The notes under the pieces: generated by a model
The model's input: the letters and a program-made list of their open reading frames with translations, nothing else
Database searches by the model: none
Told to the model about the DNA's origin: nothing
Source of the DNA: Bacteroidaceae bacterium
GTDB taxonomy: Bacteria; Bacteroidota; Bacteroidia; Bacteroidales; Bacteroidaceae
NCBI GenBank assembly: GCA_017503065.1
Contig: JAFVTT010000040.1
Location: forward strand, 1 to 25,543
DNA: 25,543 bases
Reading direction: 5' to 3'
Program-made: the position numbers and the translations under genes
Part shown: piece by piece, positions 1-8,291 of the stretch
How positions within the stretch are numbered: position 1 is the first letter of the stretch
Layout: each line of letters starts with the position of its first letter

Positions 1-53
1 CCTCTCACCTCTCACCTCTCACCTCTCATCCGCTCACCGCTCACCGCTTCACG
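1..53. repeat. Heptamer tandem array, reverse orientation (CTCACCT / CTCACCG type)
   Basis: Units of CTCACCT followed by CTCATCCG and CTCACCG repeat at 7-8 nt spacing from the window edge to about position 53. Read on the minus strand they are GTGAGAG, GGATGAG and CGGTGAG, the same family found at 22380-22440 and 25497-25543. The array is cut by the window edge, so its full length is unknown. Confidence 0.9.
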
Positions 54-78
54 TTTTTATCTTTTTTGTCACTTCTAC

Positions 79-109
79 TTTGCAATTAAACAAAAAAAGT
101 GTATCTTTG
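79..109 (+). promoter_or_regulatory. Bacteroidetes-type promoter for the AAA ATPase gene
   Basis: TTTG at 79-82 is followed by a 19-nt spacer and TATCTTTG at 102-109. This matches the Bacteroidetes primary sigma consensus TTTG-N19..21-TAnnTTTG. Transcription would start near 115-118, giving a leader of about 40 nt before the ATG at 156. Confidence 0.8.
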
Positions 110-155
110 TCTGCGTAAAATATGTGTCGGTTACATGTAAATACAACTTGCAAGT

Positions 156-1337
156 ATGTTGGAGACCCTATTCAGAACACATCGGTATTTGCTGGAACAT
201 CTGGGAGAGCCCGTGCATCGTGCGTTGATGGACGAGATAAATTGGCGTGACCGCCTGATTGGAATAAAGGGCAGCCGTGGAGTGGGAAAGACAACTTTCC
301 TGCTACAATATGCAAAAGAAAACTATACGCCCAACGACAAGAGATGTTTGTACATCAATATGAACAACTTCTTCTTCCAGACCTACAGTTTGCTGAAGTT
401 TGCTGGAGACTTCTATAGGGCCGGAGGACAGGTGCTGCTGATAGACCAGATATTCAAGGTGTCCAACTGGAGCCATGTGCTGCACGAGTGCTACGAGAAA
501 TATCCCATGCTCCGCATAGTATTCACAGGCAGCACAGTGATGAGGCTGAAGGACGAAAATCCCGAACTGAACGGAATATGCCGGAGTTATAGCCTGAGAG
601 GTTTTTCTTTCCGTGAGTTCCTGAATATAAAGGCAGGTACAGATATCAGACCCGTCACGCTGAGGGAACTGCAGAACCGCCATGAGCGTATTGCCAAGGA
701 GATTTGTGCACGCTGCAATCCGCTGGATTACTTCGAGGCATATCTGCATCACGGCTATTATCCGTTTTTCCTGAACAAAAGGAATTTCAGCGAGAACCTG
801 CTGAAGACGATGAACATGATGATAGAGGTGGATGTGCTGCTCATATACCAGATGGAGCAGAAGAACCTCAACAGAATAAAGAAACTGTTTTTCCTGTTGG
901 CTACGGGTGGTACAGGAGCCCCCAATGTGAGCCAGCTGGCTTTGGAGGTCCAGACTTCGCGGACCACGATAATGAACTATATCAAATTTCTGGGTGACGC
1001 ACGATTGCTGAATATGCTATATCGCAGAGGTGAGGGATTCCCAAAGAAACCTGTGCGTCTGATGATGCACAATACCAATCTGATGCATGTGATGACACCG
1101 GGACAAGTGAACAGGCAGGACATGATAGAGACATTCTTCCAGAGTGCCACAAGTCCGAAACACAAGGTGAGTGTGGGTGACAGATCCTGTACATTCATAC
1201 TGGATGACAAGTATAGGTTCCGGATACTGGATGAGATTCCCAAAAGGAGGTCGACAGACGTGATATACGTAAGTACCGACAAAAAGGAAGGAGAGGGACA
1301 GGAGATTCCCTTGTGGATGTTCGGGCTGATCTACTAG
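156..1337 (+). CDS. AAA_14-type ATPase with probable DUF4143-like C-terminal region; Walker B Glu replaced by Gln
   Basis: The 393-residue protein belongs to the AAA ATPases found widely in Bacteroidales and archaea, often beside DUF4143 regions. Their cellular role is mostly unknown. Walker A is GSRGVGKTT (residues 39-47). Walker B is VLLIDQI (93-99), followed by SNW and a sensor-like IVFTGST. Family members normally read IDEIHK here; this protein reads IDQIFK, so the catalytic Glu is Gln (98), one base from a Glu codon. An arginine-containing RSYSLRGFSFREF stretch matches the conserved post-sensor segment. The C-terminal half contains a winged-helix-like stretch (QLALEVQTSRTTIMNYIKFL). The ATG lies about 40 nt after a good promoter start and has no clear ribosome binding site, as is usual here. 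The TAG stop is the first unit of the following CTAG array. Family assignment is strong; loss of hydrolysis is inference. Confidence 0.85.
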   Translation: MLETLFRTHRYLLEHLGEPVHRALMDEINWRDRLIGIKGSRGVGKTTFLLQYAKENYTPNDKRCLYINMNNFFFQTYSLLKFAGDFYRAGGQVLLIDQIFKVSNWSHVLHECYEKYPMLRIVFTGSTVMRLKDENPELNGICRSYSLRGFSFREFLNIKAGTDIRPVTLRELQNRHERIAKEICARCNPLDYFEAYLHHGYYPFFLNKRNFSENLLKTMNMMIEVDVLLIYQMEQKNLNRIKKLFFLLATGGTGAPNVSQLALEVQTSRTTIMNYIKFLGDARLLNMLYRRGEGFPKKPVRLMMHNTNLMHVMTPGQVNRQDMIETFFQSATSPKHKVSVGDRSCTFILDDKYRFRILDEIPKRRSTDVIYVSTDKKEGEGQEIPLWMFGLIY

Positions 1338-1418
1338 AGGAACTAGACTTCCTAGTCTTCCTAGACATCCTAGACTTTCTAGACCTTCTAGACCTTCTAG
1401 TCTTTCTAGGTGTTCTAG
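1334..1418. repeat. CTAG nonamer array, ten units at exact 9-nt spacing
   Basis: CTAG occurs at 1334, 1343, 1352, 1361, 1370, 1379, 1388, 1397, 1406 and 1415, always 9 nt apart, with variable pyrimidine-rich filler such as ACTTC, ACCTT and TCTTT. The first CTAG contains the TAG stop of the ATPase gene, and every later TAG is in that same reading frame. CTAG is its own reverse complement, so the core reads alike on both strands. Confidence 0.95.
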
Positions 1419-1452
1419 ATGGTCAAAAGGATAAGAAAACAATTATTAACCG

Positions 1453-1478
1453 TTATCAGGCCTGGGGCCTGACGATAA
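1453..1478 (+). promoter_or_regulatory. Hairpin in the leader of the pyruvate:ferredoxin oxidoreductase gene
   Basis: CAGGCC (1457-1462), loop TGG, and GGCCTG (1466-1471) form a GC-rich stem that extends with TTAT/ATAA across a 3-nt bulge. It ends 13 nt before the ATG at 1492. No T-run follows, so it is a poor intrinsic terminator; it could be an RNA stability or control element. No TAnnTTTG promoter was found between the CTAG array and this gene. Confidence 0.5.
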
Positions 1479-1491
1479 AACAACAATAACA

Positions 1492-4400
1492 ATGGCAAAA
1501 GAAAAGAAATTTGTGACATGGGACGGTAATACCTGTGCCGGACATGTGGCTTACATGTTCAGTGAGGTTGCCGCCATCTATCCCATCACTCCTTCGTCTC
1601 CTATGGCGGAGCATGTGGATGAGTGGGCTGCACAGGGCAGAAAGAATCTGTTCGGAGATACAGTCCTGGTTCAGGAAATGCAGTCTGAGGCCGGTGCCGC
1701 CGGTGCCGTGCATGGCTCTCTGCAGGCAGGTGCTCTGACATCTACCTTCACCGCCAGCCAGGGTCTGCTGCTGATGATTCCCAATATGTACAAGATTGCC
1801 GGCGAGTTGCTGCCCAGCGTGTTCCACGTGAGCGCACGTACTGTGGCCACACACTCTCTGTGTATCTTCGGTGACCACAGCGACGTGATGGCTTGCCGCC
1901 AGACCGGTTTCGCCATGCTGGCAGAGGGCAGCGTGCAGGAGGTTATGGACCTGAGTGCCGTAGCACACCTGGCTGCCATAGAGGCCCGCGTGCCCTTCAT
2001 CAACTTCTTCGACGGTTTCCGCACCTCTCACGAATACCAGAAGGTGGAACTGATAGAGGACGACGACGTTCGCGACCTGGTGGACATGAAGGCTGTGAGC
2101 GAGTTCCGTTCACGTGCACTGACACCCGAACGCCCCATGGCAAAGGGTATGGCAGAGAACCCCGAGACCTTCTTCGCTCACCGCGAGAGCTGCAACCGCT
2201 ACTACGATGCCGTTCCTGCCATCGTGGAGAAGTACATGGCCGCAATCAGCGAGCGTACAGGCCGCAAGTATGACCTGTTTACATATTATGGCGCAGAGGA
2301 TGCAGAGGAAATCATCATCCTGATGGGTTCTGCCACCGAGGCTGCACGCGAGGCTATCGACCATGCTAATGCCAACGGCAAGAAGTACGGTATGGTGAGC
2401 GTACACCTGTATCGTCCCTTCTCTGTGAAGCACCTGCTGAAGGCCGTGCCTGCAAGCTGCAAGCGCATTGCCGTACTGGACCGCACCAAGGAACCCGGCA
2501 GCAACGGCGAACCTCTGTTGCTGGACGTGAAGGATGCCTTCTATGGCGTGGAGAACGCTCCCCTCATCGTGGGCGGACGCTATGGTCTGGGCAGTGCCGA
2601 CGTTACCCCCACCATGATTCTGGGTGTATTCGAGAACCTGGAGATGGCCCAGCCCAAGGACCACTTCACAGTGGGTATCGTGGACGACCTTACCTTCACC
2701 TCTCTGCCCAAGAAGGAAGAGATGGCGCTGGGTGGCAAGGGTATCTTCGAGGCCAAGTTCTTCGGTCTGGGTGCCGACGGTACAGTGGGCGCCAACAAGA
2801 ACTCCGTGAAGATTATCGGTGACAACACCGACAAGTACTGTCAGGCTTACTTCTCTTACGACTCAAAGAAGAGCGGTGGCTTCACCTGCTCACACCTGCG
2901 CTTCGGCGACACTCCCATCCGCAGCACATACCAGATCAAGACTCCCAACTTCGTGGCATGTCACGTTCAGGCTTATCTGCGCATGTATGATGTTATCCGT
3001 GGTCTGCAGCCCGGCGGTCAGTTCCTGCTGAACACCATCTTCGAGGGAGAGGAACTGGTTAACTTCATCCCCAACAACCTGAAGAAGTACTTCGCCGAGA
3101 AGAACATTACCGTTTACTATATCAACGCTACCAAGATCGCTCAGGAGATTGGTCTGGGCAACCGCACCAACACCATCCTGCAGTCTGCATTCTTCCGCAT
3201 CACAGAGGTTATCCCCGTGGAACTGGCAGTAGAGCAGATGAAGAAGGCTATCGTGAAGTCTTACGGCAAGAAGGGTGAGGACGTTGTGAACATGAACTAT
3301 GCTGCCGTGGACCGCGGTGGCGAGTACAAGGTTCTGCCCGTGGATCCCGCCTGGGTGAACCTGCCTGCCGACGAGGCTCCAAAGTATGACGAGCCCGAAT
3401 ACATCACCAGCTTGGTACGTCCCATCAACGCACAGAACGGCGACCTGTTGCCCGTGAGTGCATACAAGGGTATCGAGGACGGTGCATGGGAGCAGGGTAC
3501 TGCCGCATACGAGAAGCGTGGCGTTGCCGGCTTCGTGCCCGTATGGAACAGCGAGAACTGTATCCAGTGTAACAAGTGTGCATTCGTTTGTCCTCACGCC
3601 GCTATCCGTCCTATCGTAATGACCGACGAGGAACTGGCAGGCTACGAGGGCCAGAGCATAGAGATGAAGGCTCCTGCTACAATGAAGGGCATGCACTTCG
3701 TCATCGCTGTGGATGACAAGGACTGTCTGGGTTGTGGTAACTGTGCCGACGTTTGTCCCGGCAATCCCAAGAAGGGCGTGGCTCTGACAATGAAGGCCTA
3801 TGACGACTCTTCAGAAGAGGCTGTAAAGAATGCAGCTGACTGGAAGTACTTCATGCAGAAGGTGACAAGCAAGCAGCATCTGGTGGACATCAAGCAGAGC
3901 CCCAAGAACAGCCAGTTTGCACAGCCTCTGTTCGAGTTCAGCGGTGCATGTGCCGGCTGTGGTGAGACTCCCTACGTGAAGCTCATCAGCCAGTTGTTCG
4001 GTGACCGTCAGATGGTGGCCAACGCTACCGGTTGCTCTTCTATCTACTCTGGTTCTATCCCCTCTACCCCCTACACCAAGAATGCCGAAGGTCAGGGTCC
4101 TGCATGGGCAAACTCCCTGTTCGAGGACTTCTGCGAGTTCGGTCTGGGTATGGTATTGGCCAACAAGAAGATGAAGGCACGCATCAACGCCCTGCTGAAT
4201 GAGGCTATCGCATCCGAGGAGACTCCTGCCGAGTTCAAGGCTGCTGCACAGCAGTGGTTAGAGGGTCAGAACGACACCGATGCCTCTAAGGCGGCGGCAG
4301 CAGTGCTGAAGCCCATGATTGCCGCAGGTGCCGAGGCCGGTTGCCCCGTTTGCCAACAGCTGAAGGAACTGGATCACTATCTGGTTAAGCGCAGCCAGTG

Positions 4401-5058
4401 GATTATCGGTGGTGACGGTGCTTCCTACGATATCGGCTACGGCGGTCTGGACCACGTTATCGGTTCCGGCGAGGACGTGAATATCTTTGTGCTTGATACA
4501 GAGGTTTACTCAAATACCGGTGGTCAGGCATCCAAGGCTACTCCTATCGGTGCCATTGCACAGTTTGCCGCTAACGGCAAGCGTGTGGGCAAGAAGGATC
4601 TGGGCCTGATGCAGGCAACTTACGGCAACGTATATGTGGCACAGGTGGCTATGGGTGCCGACCAGGCACAGTGTCTGAAGGCATTCCGCGAGGCCGAGGC
4701 ATGGAACGGTCCTTCACTGGTGATCGCTTATGCTCCTTGTATCAACCACGGTCTGAAGGCCAAGGGCGGCATGGGCAAGAGTCAGGCTGAGGAGGCCAAG
4801 GCCGTAGAATGTGGCTACTGGCACTTGTGGCGCTACAATCCCGCTCTGGGCGAAGAGGGCAAGAACCCCTTCCAGTTGGACAGCAAGGAACCCGATTGGG
4901 ACAAGTTCCAGGACTTCCTCGAGGGTGAGGTTCGCTTCCTCTCTCTGAAGAAGGCCGCTCCACAGGAGGCACAGGAACTGTATGATGCTTGTAAGGCTGC
5001 CGCACAGCGCCGCTACAAGTCATACATCCGCAAGACCCAGGAGGACTGGTCTCTGTAA
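1492..5058 (+). CDS. nifJ: Pyruvate:ferredoxin (flavodoxin) oxidoreductase, single-chain
   Basis: This cytoplasmic enzyme oxidises pyruvate with CoA to acetyl-CoA and CO2 and reduces ferredoxin or flavodoxin; it is central to anaerobic energy metabolism. The 1188-residue length fits the fused homodimeric family. In order it has the N-terminal pyrimidine-binding domain (WDGNTCAGHVAYMFSEVAAIYPITPSS is the usual start), the gamma domain, and two 4Fe-4S motifs, CIQCNKCAFVCP (about residue 688) and CLGCGNCADVCPGNP (about 744). The C-terminal thiamine-diphosphate domain has GACAGCGETPY (about 818), GDGASYDIGYGGLDH (about 974) and YSNTGGQASKATP. All expected cysteines are present. Codon use is strongly biased towards C/G-ending codons, consistent with high expression. 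The gene appears monocistronic or at the head of a unit with the MscS gene, from which it is separated by a large palindrome. Confidence 0.98.
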   Translation: MAKEKKFVTWDGNTCAGHVAYMFSEVAAIYPITPSSPMAEHVDEWAAQGRKNLFGDTVLVQEMQSEAGAAGAVHGSLQAGALTSTFTASQGLLLMIPNMYKIAGELLPSVFHVSARTVATHSLCIFGDHSDVMACRQTGFAMLAEGSVQEVMDLSAVAHLAAIEARVPFINFFDGFRTSHEYQKVELIEDDDVRDLVDMKAVSEFRSRALTPERPMAKGMAENPETFFAHRESCNRYYDAVPAIVEKYMAAISERTGRKYDLFTYYGAEDAEEIIILMGSATEAAREAIDHANANGKKYGMVSVHLYRPFSVKHLLKAVPASCKRIAVLDRTKEPGSNGEPLLLDVKDAFYGVENAPLIVGGRYGLGSADVTPTMILGVFENLEMAQPKDHFTVGIVDDLTFTSLPKKEEMALGGKGIFEAKFFGLGADGTVGANKNSVKIIGDNTDKYCQAYFSYDSKKSGGFTCSHLRFGDTPIRSTYQIKTPNFVACHVQAYLRMYDVIRGLQPGGQFLLNTIFEGEELVNFIPNNLKKYFAEKNITVYYINATKIAQEIGLGNRTNTILQSAFFRITEVIPVELAVEQMKKAIVKSYGKKGEDVVNMNYAAVDRGGEYKVLPVDPAWVNLPADEAPKYDEPEYITSLVRPINAQNGDLLPVSAYKGIEDGAWEQGTAAYEKRGVAGFVPVWNSENCIQCNKCAFVCPHAAIRPIVMTDEELAGYEGQSIEMKAPATMKGMHFVIAVDDKDCLGCGNCADVCPGNPKKGVALTMKAYDDSSEEAVKNAADWKYFMQKVTSKQHLVDIKQSPKNSQFAQPLFEFSGACAGCGETPYVKLISQLFGDRQMVANATGCSSIYSGSIPSTPYTKNAEGQGPAWANSLFEDFCEFGLGMVLANKKMKARINALLNEAIASEETPAEFKAAAQQWLEGQNDTDASKAAAAVLKPMIAAGAEAGCPVCQQLKELDHYLVKRSQWIIGGDGASYDIGYGGLDHVIGSGEDVNIFVLDTEVYSNTGGQASKATPIGAIAQFAANGKRVGKKDLGLMQATYGNVYVAQVAMGADQAQCLKAFREAEAWNGPSLVIAYAPCINHGLKAKGGMGKSQAEEAKAVECGYWHLWRYNPALGEEGKNPFQLDSKEPDWDKFQDFLEGEVRFLSLKKAAPQEAQELYDACKAAAQRRYKSYIRKTQEDWSL

Positions 5059-5091
5059 ACTTAGATGCATACAAGCATACAATCCATGATA

Positions 5092-5125
5092 AGACACCTC
5101 TCCGCCAATTGGCGGAGAGGTGTCT
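5092..5125. terminator. 34-bp perfect palindrome after nifJ; probable terminator or processing hairpin
   Basis: AGACACCTCTCCGCCAA is followed directly by its exact reverse complement, giving a perfect palindrome that would form a stem of 15 pairs or more with an AATT loop. It lies 34 nt after the nifJ stop. No T-run follows; the downstream sequence is GCAACAATAAAT. Its position argues for a transcription end or an mRNA 3'-end stabiliser. Confidence 0.65.
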
Positions 5126-5192
5126 GCAACAATAAATAAAAGAGGAACTGTAGGCGATGAACCTATAATAATAAATAAGGTAAAAAGGTAAC

Positions 5193-6020
5193 ATGAAAGA
5201 ATTAGGCAATAGCGAATACATACAGGAATTGATAGACAAAGGCATTGACCTTGGAGTGGAAGCAGGCAAGAGCATTATCATTGCCATAATCATATATTTT
5301 GTCGGTAAGGCATTGATATCGCTGATAAACCGCATGCTTCGTGGAGTGATGGAGCGTAAGAAGGTGGACCCGGCCATACAGACCTTCCTGGGAAGCCTGG
5401 TGAACATCCTGCTGATGATTCTGCTGGTTATCAGTGTAGTGAGTGCATTGGGAGTGAATACAACCAGTTTTGCTGCCCTGTTGGCTTCGGCCGGTGTGGC
5501 AGTAGGTATGGCTTTGTCCGGCAATCTGCAGAACCTGGCAGGCGGCATTGTGATACTGCTGTTCCGCCCCTTCAAGGTAGGAGACTACATAGAAGCTCAG
5601 GGAACTGGCGGAACTGTGTCTGAAATACAGATATTCCACACCATACTGACAACACCAGACAACAAGAAGATCTATCTGCCCAATGGGGCTTTGTCCAGCG
5701 GCAATATCACAAACTACAGCAAGGAACCGTTGCGTCGTGTGGACTTTAATGTTGCTGTGGAGTATGGCGAGGATATAGACAAGGTAAGAGAGACCCTGTC
5801 TGGAATCCTATCCAAAGATGAAAGGGTATTGCTGGAACCTGTACCAGTAATCGTCCTTGGCAGTCTGGCGGACAGCAGTGTGAACATGACAGTACGTGTG
5901 TGGGTGAAGAGCGAGAACTACTGGGATGTATTCTTCCAAACCAATGAGAAGATATACAATGAGTTCAACAAGTTAGGTATTAACTTCCCCTATCCGCAAT
6001 TGACGATTCATCAGAGATAG
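5193..6020 (+). CDS. mscS: MscS-family mechanosensitive ion channel
   Basis: A small-conductance mechanosensitive channel of the inner membrane, which opens on membrane tension to release solutes during hypo-osmotic shock. The 275-residue length matches short MscS proteins with three transmembrane helices: roughly residues 23-45 (SIIIAIIIYFVGKALISL), 64-88 (FLGSLVNILLMILLVISVVSA) and 91-125. The pore helix has the signature AALLASAGVAVGMALSGNLQ followed by NLAGGIVILLFRPFKVGDYI. A beta domain (GTVSEIQIFHTIL..DNKKIYLPNGAL) and the C-terminal alpha/beta vestibule end with the usual INFPYPQLTIH segment. No clear TAnnTTTG promoter was seen in the 67 nt between the upstream palindrome and the ATG, so read-through from nifJ or an atypical promoter is possible. 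Confidence 0.95.
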   Translation: MKELGNSEYIQELIDKGIDLGVEAGKSIIIAIIIYFVGKALISLINRMLRGVMERKKVDPAIQTFLGSLVNILLMILLVISVVSALGVNTTSFAALLASAGVAVGMALSGNLQNLAGGIVILLFRPFKVGDYIEAQGTGGTVSEIQIFHTILTTPDNKKIYLPNGALSSGNITNYSKEPLRRVDFNVAVEYGEDIDKVRETLSGILSKDERVLLEPVPVIVLGSLADSSVNMTVRVWVKSENYWDVFFQTNEKIYNEFNKLGINFPYPQLTIHQR

Positions 6021-6036
6021 GGATAGGAGGGACTTT

Positions 6037-6070
6037 AAGGATCTTGGGGGGCAAGCTCCCCAATATCTTT
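6037..6070 (+). terminator. Hairpin after the MscS gene, possible terminator
   Basis: AAGGATCTTGGGG (6037-6049) pairs with CCCCAATATCTTT (6058-6070) with one mismatch and one G-U pair, around an 8-nt loop. The T-rich right arm ends in TCTTT but no long T-run follows. It separates the MscS gene from the glycosyltransferase genes. Confidence 0.5.
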
Positions 6071-6096
6071 GAAGACCTTGATTAGAGAAAACAGTC

Positions 6097-7161
6097 ATGA
6101 AACTGCTATACGTCATAGAGCATATTTCCACCGTTGGGGGACTGGAGCGTATCATTATAGAGAAGATGAATGCCCTGGTCGCCGAGGATGGTTTTGAGGT
6201 AGTGCTGATGACGGTGTGGCAGGATGAAAACGCTCCTGCCTTCCCCTTGGACAAAAGGGTGGAGCATGTTTGCCTGGGTGTGGGACGCCCGAAATCTGCC
6301 TTGGGTATGTTGGCGGTAATGCCACGTGTCCTATATATATATAATAATAAGGTACGCGCGATAGTTCCTGATGCGGTGGTGCATTTCCGTGCCATGGGTG
6401 CTATGCTGGCAACGTTTTCTTCATGGAAGGGATATACTGTTTTCGAGGCACATACGGCACGTCAGCATAGTAACCACAGGTGGCTGTATCCGCTGATGGA
6501 GCGCAGGGTGGACGCTGTGGTGTGCCTGACAAAGGGAGATGCGGCAAACTACGTCCGAGCAAAGAGGGTGGAGGTGATACCTAACTTCACTGGAATCCGC
6601 CCTAACCCTCACTGTGAGGAGGGAAGAAGGTGCCTGTTCGTAGGACGGTTGTGTCCGGAGAAGGATCCTTTGAGGCTTGTTAGTCTGTGGAAGAGTATTG
6701 TAAAAGGGCATCCTGGGTGGCAGTTGGACATTTGTGGAGGAGGGGAACTGGAAACGGAACTTGGTGCCGAGATATCTCGCCTTGGTATAGGTGACAGTGT
6801 GGTTATGCATGGTCAGGTATCAGATATTGGCGGCATGTATGCAAAGAGTGCTGTTCTTCTGCTCTGTTCAAGAACCGAAGGGTTACCGATGGTACTGATA
6901 GAGGCTATGCGAAACGGTCTGCCTGTGGTAAGTACAGACTGCCCATACGGTCCTGCTGACATAATCAGGAACGGAGAGAACGGTTTCCTTGTACCTCAGG
7001 ATGACGATGCGGCCTTTGTGAGGTCCGTATCTGAACTGATGGAAGACAGTTGCCTAAGGGAGCAGATGGGAAGAAATGCAAGTGAGATGTCAGCGGAATA
7101 CTCAAAGCGTAATGTGATAGAAAAATGGAAACGCTTCTGGTTTAGTATAAGACAGGGGTGA
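6097..7161 (+). CDS. Glycosyltransferase family 4 (GT-B fold)
   Basis: A 354-residue GT-B retaining glycosyltransferase, likely cytoplasmic and peripheral to the inner membrane, adding a sugar to a growing surface glycan. The N-terminal acceptor domain opens with MKLLYVIEHISTVGGLERII, the glycine-rich loop of the family. The donor-binding domain has FVGRLCPEKDPLRL (about residue 180) and SRTEGLPMVLIEAMRNGLPVVST (about 258), which contains the E-x7-E motif. The last segment (PADIIRNGENGFLVP) is also typical. It lies 19 nt upstream of a second glycosyltransferase and is probably co-transcribed with it. The sugar donor and acceptor cannot be told from sequence. Confidence 0.93.
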   Translation: MKLLYVIEHISTVGGLERIIIEKMNALVAEDGFEVVLMTVWQDENAPAFPLDKRVEHVCLGVGRPKSALGMLAVMPRVLYIYNNKVRAIVPDAVVHFRAMGAMLATFSSWKGYTVFEAHTARQHSNHRWLYPLMERRVDAVVCLTKGDAANYVRAKRVEVIPNFTGIRPNPHCEEGRRCLFVGRLCPEKDPLRLVSLWKSIVKGHPGWQLDICGGGELETELGAEISRLGIGDSVVMHGQVSDIGGMYAKSAVLLLCSRTEGLPMVLIEAMRNGLPVVSTDCPYGPADIIRNGENGFLVPQDDDAAFVRSVSELMEDSCLREQMGRNASEMSAEYSKRNVIEKWKRFWFSIRQG

Positions 7162-7180
7162 GTTTAGCAGACACGAATAT

Positions 7181-8287
7181 ATGAAGATACTCCTTGTAGG
7201 TGAATACAGCAACGTACACTGGACTTTGGCACAGGGACTTCGTACCCTTGGTCATGAAGTGACTGTGGTCAGCGGAGGCGATGGTTGGAAGGACTATCCC
7301 AGGGATATAGACCTATGTCACAGACTGGATTGGCGTGGCCATGTCTCTTTTGCATGGCGCCTGTTGTGTGCATTGCCAAGGTTACGCGGATATGACATAG
7401 TGCAACTGATAAACCCGGTCTTTCTGGAGATGCGCCCAGGGCCTCATCGTCTTATCTTTGACTATCTGCGCCGGAACAACAAGCATGTTGTGCTAGGTGC
7501 TTTCGGTATGGACCATTATTGGGTACGGGTGAACCGCGATATACGCCCAATGCGCTACAGCGACTTCAACATAGGAGACTTCCCCCGTACGGATGCTGTG
7601 GCTCAGGCGGACATTGACACGTGGATAGGTACAGATGCCGAGCGCCTTTGCCGTTATGTGGCAGAACGCTCGGAGGCTATAGTGGCAGGTCTGTACGAAT
7701 ATTGGATTACATACCAGTTGGCAGAGAGCGGAGCCTTCAAGCCAAAGACTTCATTCATACCTTTCCCCATAACGGAGAATAAACCACGTCCTGCGCAGGG
7801 AGATAGGATAAGGATATTTGTGGGCATCAGCAAGGGACGTTCCCAATACAAAGGAACAGACATAATGTTACGTGCAGCCAAGCGTCTGAAGCGGGCTTAT
7901 CCTGATAGTTTGGAACTGATTGTGGCAGAGGGCGTACCGTTTGCCCAGTATCAGAGCATGATGGACGGGAGCGATGTGATATTGGACCAGCTCTACAGCT
8001 ACACACCAGCTATGAATGCATTGCTGGCCATGAGCAAGGGTATTGTATGCGTGGGAGGTGGAGAGGAAGAGCATTATGACCTCATGGGGGAGAGCGCATT
8101 ACGTCCGATAATTAACGTGGAACCGAACGAGGAAAGCGTGTATGGCCAGTTGGAGAAGTTGGTGCTGTGTCCTGAACGCTTGCCTGAACTGAAAAGGCAG
8201 AGTGTGGAATATGTCCGCAAGCATCACGGTGTGGATAAGGTTGCCAGAGAGTACGAGAAGCTGTACTTGTCTCTGCTGGCAGGGTAG
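7181..8287 (+). CDS. Glycosyltransferase, group 1-like (GT-B fold)
   Basis: A 368-residue protein with the N-terminal pattern of GT-B enzymes (MKILLVGEYSNVHWTLAQGL, then GHEVTVVSGGDGW) and a donor-side domain with IRIFVGISKGRSQYKGTDIML and, near the C-terminus, YTPAMNALLAMSKGIVCVGGG followed by an acidic EEEHYD. The classic E-x7-E motif is not clean, so it is a divergent group-1 member. It follows the GT4 gene by 19 nt. Its stop lies 4 bp from the stop of the converging minus-strand glycosyltransferase, with no room for an independent terminator. Specificity is unknown. Confidence 0.8.
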   Translation: MKILLVGEYSNVHWTLAQGLRTLGHEVTVVSGGDGWKDYPRDIDLCHRLDWRGHVSFAWRLLCALPRLRGYDIVQLINPVFLEMRPGPHRLIFDYLRRNNKHVVLGAFGMDHYWVRVNRDIRPMRYSDFNIGDFPRTDAVAQADIDTWIGTDAERLCRYVAERSEAIVAGLYEYWITYQLAESGAFKPKTSFIPFPITENKPRPAQGDRIRIFVGISKGRSQYKGTDIMLRAAKRLKRAYPDSLELIVAEGVPFAQYQSMMDGSDVILDQLYSYTPAMNALLAMSKGIVCVGGGEEEHYDLMGESALRPIINVEPNEESVYGQLEKLVLCPERLPELKRQSVEYVRKHHGVDKVAREYEKLYLSLLAG

Positions 8288-8291
8288 GGGG

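Noticed and set aside
2890..3696. A 268-codon open frame opposite nifJ
   Set aside because: The plus strand encodes intact nifJ ferredoxin domains; the antisense translation has no recognisable features.
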